Part shown: positions 22,008 through 32,716 of the stretch, piece by piece | How positions within the stretch are numbered: the first letter of the stretch is position 1 | Layout of the letters: each line of letters starts with the position of its first letter | From: Polytrichum commune | Taxonomy: Eukaryota > Streptophyta > Polytrichopsida > Polytrichales > Polytrichaceae | Assembly: GCA_950295325.1 (NCBI GenBank) | Contig: OX485807.1 | Location: forward strand, 47,398,440 to 47,462,439 | DNA length: 64,000 bases | Reading direction: 5' to 3' | Translations under genes and position numbers: made by a program | Notes under the pieces: generated by a model | What the model saw: the letters and a program-made list of their open reading frames with translations, nothing else | Databases searched by the model: none | What the model was told of the DNA's origin: nothing

Positions 22008-23561
22008 GTGTGCAGGCGAGCGCACAAAAAGGTAAGCATTGCCACCATCTTCCATCACTCACAGTCTTGCATCATCATCATGTTGCGTCAAAGACCATTC
22101 CAAATCTCGTACTTGTTGGAGTTTGGTTTGGAGATCTCCGGGCGCGAGCCGGGTACTTCCAAAATCGTGTCGGTCATGTGCATGTTTTGCGCAACTTCAA
22201 GAGGGAGGCTCGTTCCGATGCCAAACGCAGGCGAACAGACAACATCCATTACTACAAAGGTCCACCATTCCGCCCGGAGAACTATCGAGATTACAATAAC
22301 CAACAACATGCTATTCAATGGGAGTTCTACCAACTCCTGGACGAAAAGGAGAAGAAGGAGTTCTTCAACAAGGCCAAAACCACCACCATGGACTGCTTCA
22401 TCAACAAATGCACAGATCAACTCGAGTTTGTTGTCTCATCATCGATTGTGGACAAAATCATCGGAGACATGTTCTTCCAGGTGGACGGCGACGATGGCAG
22501 TGTCATCGACGACATCGGTATAACTAGAAACCAGGCGATGAATTTGTTTGTGAAGCAGAATGATGGCTCGTTCAAGGTCATTATCAAGAACGTAAAGAGA
22601 TTCACCCTGGCATTGCAGCATGTGTCGGTCGGCCTGTCGTTTCGGCAAACGGCAGCGGTTATAGAATCAACACAAGGACGCGTTCACGAACGCGCAACTG
22701 GTGGGTTTGAACGACCACATGGTTAGCAAATTTGTTCGCGTTGGTGTCGCTGTCAATCTGCAGATTATTTCAGACATCATCAGCCGTGATCGCGTGTGGG
22801 TGTTTTCGTTGGCCGCCGACTCCTCCACGCACCGCTTTGTCTCCTATTTCGACATCCGCATTCGACTATGTGTGAGTGATGTACTCTACAACATGCACCT
22901 TGTGGTTGTCCCTTTTTACGATCGACACACTGCTGAGAACATCGCCGACATGTTGTGCAAAATCCTAGACGCCATGTACCTTCGTTGGCGGGATTTGATG
23001 GAGGCGTTGGATCATGACACGAGAATCCATGTGCTGAAGGAGATCGGCCTTTTCGCCCTGAAACTTGTGGATGGTATTTCGCAGGTGCAGGCTGAACGAG
23101 ATTCGGACAACAACGCGGCACTCAAGGTTGCTCCTCTGGTCATGCCTAGTGAGCTTGTCTTGATGCGCTCAAACCGATTCAACAAACTGGTACTCGATCC
23201 ATACCGCCTGCACATTGCAAAATTTTGGACAGTGGAGCAGATCGATCAAATTGAGCGTGATCATAAGGATCTCCTAAAAACATTCATCGAGGAGTTGGCA
23301 ACCAAGGCATTGATCGAGAAGCATGACGTGAAGACCATGTTCAACGACGCTTGGAATGACCTACCTGGGTGGTTTTTGCATTTGCGGGATTTCTGCGGTG
23401 GCCTTGGGTCCGCATTTGCGAACACAACATCGGTGGAGTCAGACTTCAGCATTCTCAAATGGGAGAAGGACGACTTTCATCAATTAATGACTAATTTGAC
23501 ATTGGAGGGCATCTTTCAGACGAAGCAAAGTGATATGTTGGGACACATTCCTACGGAATGA
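22008..23561 (+). pseudogene. hAT-like transposase-derived gene carried inside the Harbinger element
   Basis: A BED-finger-like start is split over frames (VMCMFC near 22170, then REARSDAKRRRTDN from 22209). It is followed by PENYRDYNNQQHAIQWEFY, a long middle, and VFSLAADSSTHRFVSYFDIR. The end, TTSVESDFSILKWEKDDF, resembles the hAT C-terminal dimerisation region. At least two frameshifts are present, near 22200 and 22675, and there is no clear ATG. The gene lies wholly between the Myb-like gene and the right Harbinger end. A weak inverted pair CCGAAAATAA (21990) and TTATTTTCGG (23632) flanks it, but I find no 8-bp target duplication. It is therefore either a nested hAT relic with eroded ends or a captured gene. 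Confidence 0.7.
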
Positions 23562-24304
23562 GTAAAAATATTGATTTTAAGTGTTTTTAATCGTAGTGCC
23601 GTGATTGGATTTTTCTCAGTGCCGATTGTAGCTTATTTTCGGTAAATTCGGCATATGCCGAGCTTTATGAGGCCTGGTATAAATACAATTCCAAGAGGAT
23701 TAGGGCACAAGGAGAAGGTGGGGATGGATGGCTAGCCCGAGTGGCTTGGAGTTGGGCCTCTTGAGGTCGGACAAGAAACTCCTCCTCCGGAGAAGCCCAA
23801 CTCCAAAAAGTGCCGCCATGTAGGCGGCCATGTCATTTTATCATCCATGAGAAAAGTTCATCACCATTGTTTTCTTCACCTAGTGTAAACACCCACCGGT
23901 CAAGAGTTGCATTTTCGACCAATCACAATTGAGAAACGCCCTTTTTTTCATGACCGGTGGACTTCTCCACCGTAGTGTAAACCGGCCCTTATTTGGTTAT
24001 TTATCTTAATTGGACACATGTATTTGAGTGGTGTGTGGTTAGGTCAGATTTTAGAACAAAATTCAACACGACGACTATGTGCCCATGTTAGATTCAATAG
24101 TCAACACAAGTGGGAGACCTAGGCATTCAATTCAAAAATCAGCACACATGATGCACTTCTAATAGTCATAACTAAACCAACGGAAATCCAATTTTCAATA
24201 TAATTTATAATGCTAATACTTCATCATAGATTTGCTAATGCAATGTAAACTTTGTTGCATAACTATGATTGGTAGAAATTGGAGAATATACATATACATA
24301 TACA

Positions 24305-24725
24305 TACATACATACATACACAATGGAGTTCGTGGTGGTGGGGATCCTATGAAAGATGGACACATGTTCAACTAGCTTTCCAAAGAAAAAGGGCATGTTA
24401 AAAAGTCTTCCCCATAACAAACATGTGACAAAAAGGAAGAGGAAACAAATGTGGAATAGTGGGGGACTACAAATGCAAAAGGTGGGCATGGTGGGGAAAA
24501 GTAGGGGGATATGTGATGGGGCATGGAGCTAAGGTGGCAACATGACAGAGTAGGACAATTTAATAAAAAAAAGAAAAAAAAGGCTCCATATGGCAAGCTG
24601 GTGGTGGGTCATGGGGGTTTATAAGGATGAACATTAATTGAGCATGGGCATTGGCATGAATATACATGCATATGGTGAGTACGCACGGGCATGGGCATAT
24701 GGGTGCATGGGCATATGAGGTTGGG
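24305..24725. repeat. Dispersed noncoding repeat, copy 2
   Basis: Second copy of the family at 13985-14425, same orientation. It is preceded by (CATA)n at about 24290-24320, whereas copy 1 is preceded by a short CTATATACA at the same place. Confidence 0.65.
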
Positions 24726-24784
24726 TGCATTCATGATATTAATCCATATGCGTGGGTGCAACATGCCATGATGGGTTGAAGCTA

Positions 24785-25128
24785 CACTAGATATTGTATT
24801 TAGTGTCATATGGTGTTTTATGTCACTATGGTTACTTTTCTAACAACACTTCTTATGAATAAGTTTACAGATACTATCATCCCAACTCACTTTTGATATA
24901 TTCTACATCCCAACATTTATGTGATGAAGAATTGTCATGAATGATTGAAATTTGGATGAAAATTCACTTAGTGAGTGAAAATAATTGGAACATTGTAAGT
25001 CTATGGTGCCCAATTTTTTTAAAAAGGAATGAAAAATAATGTTAGGGTTACATTTAGTGTTAGGGCGGTTTACAATTAGGATTGAGCTAGACAATTAGAA
25101 TTGGTGACACTAAATACAATACTTAGTC
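24785..25128. mobile_element. TA-flanked MITE (family A), 344 bp, uninterrupted copy
   Basis: The left end CACTAGATATTGTATTTAG and the inverted right end GACTAAGTATTGTATTTAG are flanked by TA (24783-24784 and 25129-25130). TA duplications point to the Tc1/mariner superfamily. It has no coding sequence. It is the empty-site reference for the composite element at 29913-32714, which has the same internal order of sequence plus three insertions. Confidence 0.85.
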
Positions 25129-26204
25129 TAGTTGTTTTACCAACCGAATGACACCCACATAACTTACTTCACCCCCTATCCCCTGCGCTGAGCTTCATGG
25201 ACGAAGGGAACGGTATTGGGAACGATAAAGAGCGCTCTTGAGAACTTTGTCTCTCTTGTTAACTCAACTTAGGGTTCATTTCCTTCGAATGCGTTGCTTC
25301 GATGTCGTGAAGATTGTCTCCTCTTTCGATGTGGAAAACACGTAGGGAAATAGTACACATCACACGCGACGAAGAAGTTGACATTGTAAGCTACAGAACA
25401 TGAACAAGGTGTGAAATCTCGCTCTCTTTCCCTCAGGATTAGGGTTCATATCGCCAGCTAGGGTCGTCATTGTGTGTGTCCGTCTTTGTGGGTCGCCATG
25501 AGTTTTCTAAAAATCGATCCAGATTTGCCAACGGAATTGTCGCTTCTTAAAATTCGTACGAGTGGGAGATAGTACATAGTGCAATGTAATTTCATTATAT
25601 TCAGGAGAGTCACATGCTTGTTTAAGCAGGTACCTGTTCAGGCTATTTGCAATCTTCTGTAAAAATCTCCATGTACTCTTCCTACTGCAAAGGATTTGAA
25701 CTGGACTTGTACATAACTGTCTTGAATTATAAAAAATATGGGAATCTCTTCAGAGCATTTGCTATTATATTCAATATAGTGCATTTGACTAGATTTTGCT
25801 GGAACTGTGTGTGCAATTGGATACATTTACTGGCTAGAGAATTTTTTCTTGTGGTTGCTGTCTCCAATTCTGAATAGGGCATTTGTTGATAGGCCTTGCA
25901 GGATTGAAGTGTCCTTGTAACAGACGATACTGTCCATCGCAGGAAATATATCCACATCAGCTTCAGGCCTTACTGACTTGAATGTATGGAGTTAGCTAAA
26001 TCACATGCCTTGCTTAAAGTGTACATGTGATTCAGGGCTCAGGATTTTAGCAATTGAAGTATTGTTTTCAGTGGGCAGGGTTGACTGGTAAGATAATTCT
26101 AGCTGTGGAGCACAATTAGAAATTGAAGTAGTATAGTGCACTAGGGTTTTGTTTAGGTCCTGCAACCCATCTCTTGTGCGAGGATTCTGGTCGGACAGGC
26201 GACG
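25129..26204 (+). promoter_or_regulatory. Probable promoter and 5' UTR of the PDRG1-like gene
   Basis: The segment 25381-25470 (AAGCTACAG, AAGGTGTGAA, CTCTCTTTCC, TAGGGTT) is repeated at 26725-26820, downstream of the gene. Pyrimidine-rich CTCTCTTTCCCT and TAGGGTTCAT words are typical of plant housekeeping 5' ends. An intron acceptor TTTGTTTAG at about 26156 would allow a 5' UTR intron. I cannot place the transcription start. Confidence 0.35.
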
Positions 26205-26666
26205 ATGGAAAACGACGTGCAAATGTTGCAGCGGACGCTTGCCGAGGTAGAGGAGGTTGCGGAAAAACTACTGCTTGCGCGGCACGAGCTGGTGGAGTGC
26301 GACAAAGCTCGAAACGGAAGACGGGAGGCGATGACAGCATTGCGGAAGCAGGCGAGGACGACAGGTGCGAGTCTGTTGATCGAAGAGATAGGACCGGATG
26401 CCAAGTGCCGCGTGTGTGGTGACCATGATGGGAGCTCGCCTGTGTGGGTGATGTCGCCTGGAGCGGATCTATTCATTCGGCGTCCCTTTCACGGCGTCCA
26501 CCGTCAGTTGGAGAAGGAGCAGGTTGATCTGGAGGCGAAGGTTAAGAAGCTGCAAGGATTTGTGAAGGAGAAGACTCTGGAGCTCTCAGACTCTGGAGCT
26601 CTCGCTGACCGCTTTGGTCCCGAACTACTGAAGGCTTTCGTAACCCTAAAGGATGGTTCTAGCTGA
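26205..26666 (+). CDS. PDRG1: PDRG1-like protein (p53 and DNA damage-regulated protein 1 family), 153 aa
   Basis: A single open exon from ATG at 26205. The family signature is clear: AEVEEVAEKLLLARHELVE, RNGRREAMTALRK, a C-R-V-C-G pair (C68 and C71) before VWVMSPGADLF, IRRPFH, and LEAKVKKLQGFVKEKTLEL. The last part (GALADRFGPELLKAFVTL) also fits the plant members. The fold is prefoldin-like, with two coiled-coil helices around a small middle part. Animal PDRG1 belongs to the R2TP/prefoldin-like chaperone assembly; the same role here is inference. Length is normal for the family and no break is seen. The absence of coding introns is notable, because plant homologues often have them, and could mean a retrocopy. 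No poly(A) tract or target duplication was found to prove that. Confidence 0.88.
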   Translation: MENDVQMLQRTLAEVEEVAEKLLLARHELVECDKARNGRREAMTALRKQARTTGASLLIEEIGPDAKCRVCGDHDGSSPVWVMSPGADLFIRRPFHGVHRQLEKEQVDLEAKVKKLQGFVKEKTLELSDSGALADRFGPELLKAFVTLKDGSS

Positions 26667-29600
26667 ATCTCATTCTATTAATTACAATGGTTTATCCTGG
26701 TTGCATATTGCAAGCGATTGGAATGTCATAGTGCAAGCTACAGGACAGGAAGAAGGTGTGAAGTTGCACTCTCTTTCCTTTAGGGTTTAGGGTTTACATC
26801 CCCACTTAGGGTGACCCGTTAACGACATTCTGACAAGCCTGCACTCTCCACAACCATGCCTCTGGGATCGTATGTGCCAAGAATTGAGAGGCACGAGACA
26901 CTAACAACAAGGCTGTAAATAAGTGTTCTATCAAATTGGTGCATAAAGATGATGGTAGCCATCTAAGTTTTGTGGGGGTAAGAGACGGCATCCCTTGGAG
27001 CATCGCGTGTTGAGGACGATTGTGGATGCTGAGGACTCTCTGCTGGTTGTGCACGTCTTCCACTATCAACAATCAAAAGATTGATTGAGGATGGAGCTAT
27101 GGAGGAATCCTTAAGAATAGCCAAGATGTTGAGGAAGAGGATTTAGAGCTGCCCAGACGATTCCTGTCCAAATTGCAGCGATCAAAAGCCAGAAAGGTTA
27201 CAGGGTGGAGATTCCAGAGGTCCAAAGAGAGTTTGTTTCTTGCGAGTAGTAACGGAGCAGACTGTGGCTACCACATTTCATGCGTGTGGGTTTCTTTGTG
27301 AATATAATATAGTGCCTGTCTTGCACCTGTCTAGCCTTTTCTGGGAATTTGTTGTTGAACTGGTCCCGTGCAGCACAAGGAAACCTGACTACAACCCACC
27401 ACTTCATCTTAAAATGTAAGTTGACAGATGTTTGAATGTTTGAGATGTTTAACGTTATGTTAGTGTTGGAACATACCTTTTGGGGTTTAATGTACTTTCA
27501 GTGCTAACCTAATATGTAACTCCTGATTCATTCAACATTGATTCAATTCACCATTTAATATTTTATGTCGTGCAGCTACAAATATAGATCAAAAATCGTA
27601 GGTCAATGATGACTAGAAGTGTCAAAACATTTCTTACTGTCTACATTTTCTTCTTGTTGTGTCTGGCCTGTACTTCCATTTCTCAATTTGTTGCAAAGTG
27701 TATCATTGTTTGGGCACACAGTTTATGTAATAGGTCTGTCTGGTCTAACATAACCCCCATGGGTTTCCTCACTATCCGCAGGAGTCTAGGTGCCTCAAAT
27801 TAGACTCCATGTGATGAACAAAAGTTACCTAGTTAAATTCTTATTATGCAATCTTGTTACCAGATGCATGGCCAGAGATCTCAACTTCAACTTTTATGCT
27901 TTGCAATTGCAACTAGTTTTGTGGATGACAAGAGTTAGCGAACTTGTTAGTTCAAATTTATGTGACCAAGTTAGCCAAACCTTAGAATCATCAATTTGTG
28001 CCAACTACTCAGCAGGATTCATGAAGACTGCTGCTGCAATCATTCATGGGAATTTCATGGTGCAGTTCTAAAGGCATCCTTGTCTGTAAGTTTCAGTCAT
28101 AGTGGCCATCAATAGATTTTGAGCACAGTCCATAGGAGTTCCCTATGCTTGTGCAAGGTTGGTAACATTGCAATGGAGAGATTCTCTAAATGTGGTGTTT
28201 TAATGATCTGTAAGGGAATGCTTAGTCCAACCTAGAGCATGCTGTGCAACAAACAGTATGTTTACTTCTAGGTCAAGATCCCTTAGATGGAATTATATTT
28301 GGTGACATTTAGTTTTTGACATAGATCAATGCAAATCTGTTGAACAGATGCAGTATGGGCGGTTATATGAGGAATCTGGTGATTGACAACGTAGGCACAC
28401 TCAAGCGAGTAGGAAACAATGGCGTGAGAGGAGATTGATGAAGGGAGACTGAAAGCCTTGTATCCAGTAAGGCAAGAACAAACTCCTATCAATTTTGATT
28501 TATTGCCGAACCCAGACATTTTACTAGTATTACATTGGAAAGAACAAATTTCCAGCTGGTACAAAAGGCTGGAAACCTAATGCCCTCATAATATACCAAT
28601 AGTGGAGGACTGATGCCCAGTGCTGCTCTTGGCCTAAGTTAAACGACTAACTTAGTCCAATTGGAACATACACTGGAGTGCATAAATCCTTTAATCACAC
28701 CCTTTGCAGAAATTTGAAGCACATTTACACATAGATCGCAATAACAGGACTAAATGATCAATTTTCTTACACATTTCTTAACATGTCTTGGTTTCTGGCC
28801 AATGGTGCCCTTCCAGAAATTATTTGAAAGTTTAGGACCAGAAGTGATTTTTGTTGCTGAACAACCAAATGGCAGTTTCCAGACAACATCAACCGAGTGA
28901 TTGCATCTCTTAAATCATACAGTTACGCAGTCCGTGCAATAGGATGCCCAATCTTGACTACATTCATCACAAAGCTGCTACATCAATATACACAAGGCTG
29001 CGCACAAAACCACTGAAACTGAAGCGGCAAGTGATGCAGGAATTACCAACAACATGAGTAGCATAATCACAGCCAAGCCCCTAACATTCTGAACAGTAAT
29101 TACCGATGCCATTCTTCATTAACAAGTTATTTCCTTGGTGGGGAGTAGAGATCTCTGTGTAATTAATATTCCAGCACGTCCTTCCCTCTTCACTACGACA
29201 GTGCGATGAGCTCAAAAGGAATGCCATGAGATGCAATGACGAGTCTTGTCAATGTGGTAGATAGATAAATGGATACAATAAACGTTGGCTGAACAAAACA
29301 GGAATTCCAACAATGAGTTCCAAACTTGCTGTTGCCTCATGGCATTGTGTGGTCTCTATCTCATGTAGGTACCAAGGTGGTATTTGTTTGTAGGTACTAT
29401 TTGTAATAGGACCAAGGACATTTCTAGATTTTACATTTTTGTGAGAGTAGAGATTCAAGCAAATCTGACCCTTTTTGGAAGTCCAAATTTCATTGATGAT
29501 AGCATCCTCAACCGTACTGCATAATAAATTAAAAGGATTGTTTTTGTGCTCAAGAGATCTCCCAGAAGGAACCAATTAAATGAGAAAATTTGTCTATAAA

Positions 29601-29912
29601 CTCCATATCGTATTGATGACCCAACCATACATAATGACCTGCATACTTATTCATCTTCCACTCTATGCAAAGGATGGAATTGCAAGAATTTGAAATAAGT
29701 AATATCATTTGGTTCAGTTTAAAATACAAGTAGGAAGATTTTGATGGGAAGAATCATATAGCAAAAAATCGTGTGCACTTGATGCTGAAATTTAGAAGGT
29801 GCTTAACCTAATTAGTTTCCATTAATATCCATTACATTTTCAAATCATGTTAAAGTTTACATTTCATGCTGTTCTCATCCACGTCTAAATTTGCATGCAA
29901 ATACAAATACTA
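26667..29912. other. Long intergenic stretch without a supported gene
   Basis: It starts with the repeat of the PDRG1 5' sequence at 26725-26820. A region at about 26930-27090 (HLSFVGVRDGIPWS in one frame, VLRTIVDAEDSLLVVHVF in another) looks like a decayed coding exon of unknown origin. An open minus-strand frame of 108 codons at 29249-29575 has no recognisable motif. No RNA genes or element ends were found. Confidence 0.35.
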
Positions 29913-29979
29913 CAATAAATTTTGTATCTAGTGTCACATGATTTTTTATGTCACTATGGTAACCTTTTCGATGACACTA

Positions 29980-30300
29980 CACTAAAAAGGATATTTAGTG
30001 TTTGATTATATTTAATGTTGTTACCACCTTACCTTGTTCAACGCTAGTTTTCAATTCCTTGACAATTAGTGTTAGATATATATGTGCTGCTACCTTCTCT
30101 ACTGCCACCTCCCTTCCTATGAAGCATGGATTTCATATCCTTACTAACACTAAATTCAAACATGTAACTTCCACATATTATCATAGTTGATATTTAATGT
30201 TTGAGTTTACATTTAATGTTACTTACTTTTCAGAGGGTTATTGACATTTAGTGTATGTGTTTGTATTTAGTGTATCAAACACTAAATATCCTTTTTAATG
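29980..30300. mobile_element. TA-flanked MITE (family B), 321 bp
   Basis: The 27-bp inverted ends have one mismatch: CACTAAAAAGGATATTTAG at the left, and CATTAAAAAGGATATTTAG read inward from the right. Flanking TA is at 29978-29979 and 30301-30302. Removing it restores the family A sequence found at 24785-25128. It has no ORF and is a Tc1/mariner-type MITE. Confidence 0.88.
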
Positions 30301-30589
30301 TAGTTGTGAATAAGTTTACAAGTGTTGTCATTCCAACATACTTTTTGTTCATCCACTGCCCAAAACCCTACCTGCTCTGCGGAGCTGTTGATGGGATTCT
30401 TAAGCTACAAGTGTGAAATAAAGAGGTGGTCCCACAATACAATTTGGTATATTCTCCATCCTAACATTTTTGTAATGAAATATTGTCATGGATGATTGAT
30501 TGAATGAAAAATCACTTAGTAACTGACATTAATTGCAACATGTAAAATCTATAATACTCAAAAAATTTCATATAGAGAATGACAACTAA

Positions 30590-31554
30590 GGGCCGGTTTA
30601 TACTATGGACCATGAAGTCGGACCATGGAAGAGGGCATTTTTCAATGGTCTGAGTTCATGGTCCAACTTCCACGGTCCAACTTCTTAAAAAAACAGTTTT
30701 GAAAGCCTTGGGCCCCTCACTAGGTGTAAACCGAATGTGGACCAAGAAGAATGATCATTGCACCAAAAAGTGAATGTGCTGATTTTTTTAATATATGCCC
30801 AAAAAGGACATTTTTGGAAAAAAATTCAAGTTTGCTCATTCTCTTGTCTTCTCTTGGGCTTTACTTGTGTTCACTTCTTGTTAAATGTGTTGAAGATTTG
30901 GCTTGCAAATCTTCTCACAACAAGTTCTACAAAAAAAAAGTGAGCGATTTAATTTGTAATTTACACTCACATGTTCAATGTGATTTACGTGTGACATGTA
31001 CCTTATGTTGTACATTGAGCATTGTTTCCAACCTACTTCACCATGTGTACTCAAATTCTTGAGTTCTAGATGTCCCACATTGTTTGATGAAACATGTGGG
31101 AGCAAGTTTAAGGGGTAGGGCATGGAAGAAACGGTATGGCTCATGGGCTATGATATGATCTAGGCATATAGAGGGCGGACTAGGTTCATTAAATCATATG
31201 GATGCCAAAAAGTGTGCCTTGTGTGAGCCTTACCTAGTGGGAAGAGTTGTATGTAAAGCCCCCCCCAAAAAATACATTAAAAAAAGAGAGGTTATAATGA
31301 CATTTCTTTGCCATGGGCCCTTGCTTTTTCCTACTAGACCACCTCTCTTGTCTCTCTCATCGCAAAACCCATTGGACCATGTCAATGTATTAATTAGGCC
31401 TTAAAATATGTCTTTTGGGGACCTCGAACTCCATGGTCACTCTGCCATTTTTTCCTTGGTGTAAACCGAAGTGGTCCCGGAACGAGTTTAGCAGCCAATC
31501 AACGCTCTTACAACACCTTGGGAGGACTTCTTGGTCCATAGTGTAAACCAACCC
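30590..31554. mobile_element. Non-autonomous Harbinger element, 965 bp
   Basis: It begins GGGCCGGTTTATACTATGG and ends with the inverse of GGGTTGGTTTACACTATGG. The target duplication is TAA (30587-30589 and 31555-31557). The first 17 bases differ by one from the autonomous-type element at 19325. The open frames inside (for example 30751-31062) show no transposase motif. It is inserted in MITE family A. Confidence 0.88.
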
Positions 31555-31589
31555 TAATATGAGGTTTACATTTAGTATTAGTGACACTA

Positions 31590-32642
31590 CACCCTAACCT
31601 TGATAATGTCACACCCTCCGTTTCACCAAAAAGTGTGATATAAACAAGGTGTGACATACTTGATAATGTCACATTTTGTGCATAATGTGATATTATCAAA
31701 AAATATGTAGAAAATCAAAATATAATTACAATTTAAAAAAAAATAACAAATACGAGACTTCAATGTTTTTGAATGTAAAATCTAATTCAAAATTGTGAAT
31801 AACAACAAGAGCACATCATAATGTGTCATTGAGATCAGGTAAAGACCTCTCACTAGAGACAAAGAAGCTTCTAATGTCACATTGTTTTGTTGATGTTAAA
31901 TGTGCAACACCAATTCTAATGAGTTTGTCATGGATTTTTTCCATTTCTAACAACTCATGAGTGCTGAAAATCTGAGAACCTTGGCTAGCCATAAAATTCA
32001 AAACATCTTTAGCATATTTTTGTGCATCGCTTAGCTTCACTACTTTAGACTCATCATCACTGCTATCAACAATCAATGGGTCCACTTCCATGGAATCAAG
32101 AACTTGTTCGCCATCTTGCACTAATTGCACAAGCTCCTCAGTAGAAAATTCCACCTCAAAATCATCTTCACCTTCCATGTTTATGTACTCCAAAGGACAA
32201 AGCTTTTCTACAGGCTTGCCTTCAACATCCAAACCCAAATTTAATGCGGCGATGAGTCTACCCAGTTCCAAAGTTGCTTCCTCCATTTTGAACTTCATAC
32301 GTTCATCAAGATTGTTTATATCTGCATTCCACTCTGCAGGCAATATGGCGGACTTTCTCCAACAATTTCTAATGGTTTGATCATCTAATTCAAGATTCAA
32401 GCGGAAGCAGGTGAAGATGCCGACGTCATCCATAGAATTTGTTGTCCATCTGGCCTTTTTTCATCCATGTTACTTGTTATTATCACACTTACACTACAAA
32501 TTTTGAAAAAAAAAAGTGACATTATCAAGGGTGATAGTGATAATAACGAGGGAGTTTTACACTATGGAAATCGGTTTCAAACTTTTAGGTGACAATATCA
32601 AGGTGTTCTATTACCAAGTGTGATATTATCAAGGTTAGGGTG
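31590..32642. mobile_element. Internally deleted pogo-like transposon, 1053 bp
   Basis: The ends CACCCTAACCTTGATAAT match inversely and are flanked by TA (31588-31589 and 32643-32644). It carries only the C-terminal part of a pogo/Tigger transposase on the minus strand. Terminal motifs (TTGATAAT-TCAC) recur inside both ends as subterminal repeats at about 31658, 31690, 32520 and 32605. Confidence 0.88.
31816..32433 (-). pseudogene. C-terminal fragment of a pogo/Tigger (CENP-B-type) transposase
   Basis: A 205-codon open frame on the minus strand begins DDVGIFTCFRLNLELDDQTI and then NCWRKSAILP, the conserved N-C-W-(R/K)-x-(S/T)-G/A-I-L-P segment that follows the DDE domain in pogo and Tigger transposases. 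The rest is acidic and helical (EELVQLVQDGEQVLD). The DNA-binding domain and catalytic DDE are absent, because the element is internally deleted. The remaining frame is uninterrupted to its stop, which suggests recent loss or selection on the tail. The first possibility is more likely. Confidence 0.75.
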
Positions 32643-32716
32643 TACACGGGCGGTTTACAACGAGTATTGAGCAAGACAAATAAAAAATTGGTATACTAAA
32701 TGCAATATTTAGTGTA

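Larger units (their letters stand above)
19325..23988. mobile_element. PIF/Harbinger transposon, 4664 bp, with an extra hAT-like gene
   Basis: Terminal inverted repeats match perfectly for 27 bp, beginning GGGCCGGTTTACACTACGG, and then continue imperfectly. The target duplication is TTA at 19322-19324 and 23989-23991. Inside are, in order, a Harbinger DDE transposase (+), a Myb-like protein gene (-), and a third gene (+) that is hAT-like. The first two are the standard pair for this superfamily and are convergent, as expected. All three carry frameshifts or stops, so the copy should not be autonomous now. The same first 17 bp, with one difference, begin a short element at 30590. Confidence 0.92.
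29913..32714. mobile_element. MITE family A, second copy, expanded by three nested insertions
   Basis: The outer ends (CAATAAATTTTGTATCTAG and, inverted, CACTAAATATTGCATTTAG) match family A and are flanked by TA (29911-29912 and 32715-32716). Between them the family A interior is found in order but interrupted by elements at 29980-30300, 30590-31554 and 31590-32642, each with its own target duplication. There is also an unexplained stretch of about 90 bp near 30360-30450, absent from the copy at 24785. Confidence 0.85.

Noticed and set aside
26806-27072. 88-codon minus-strand frame
   Set aside because: No motif; the plus strand there has weak coding-like fragments in two frames, best treated as a decayed exon.
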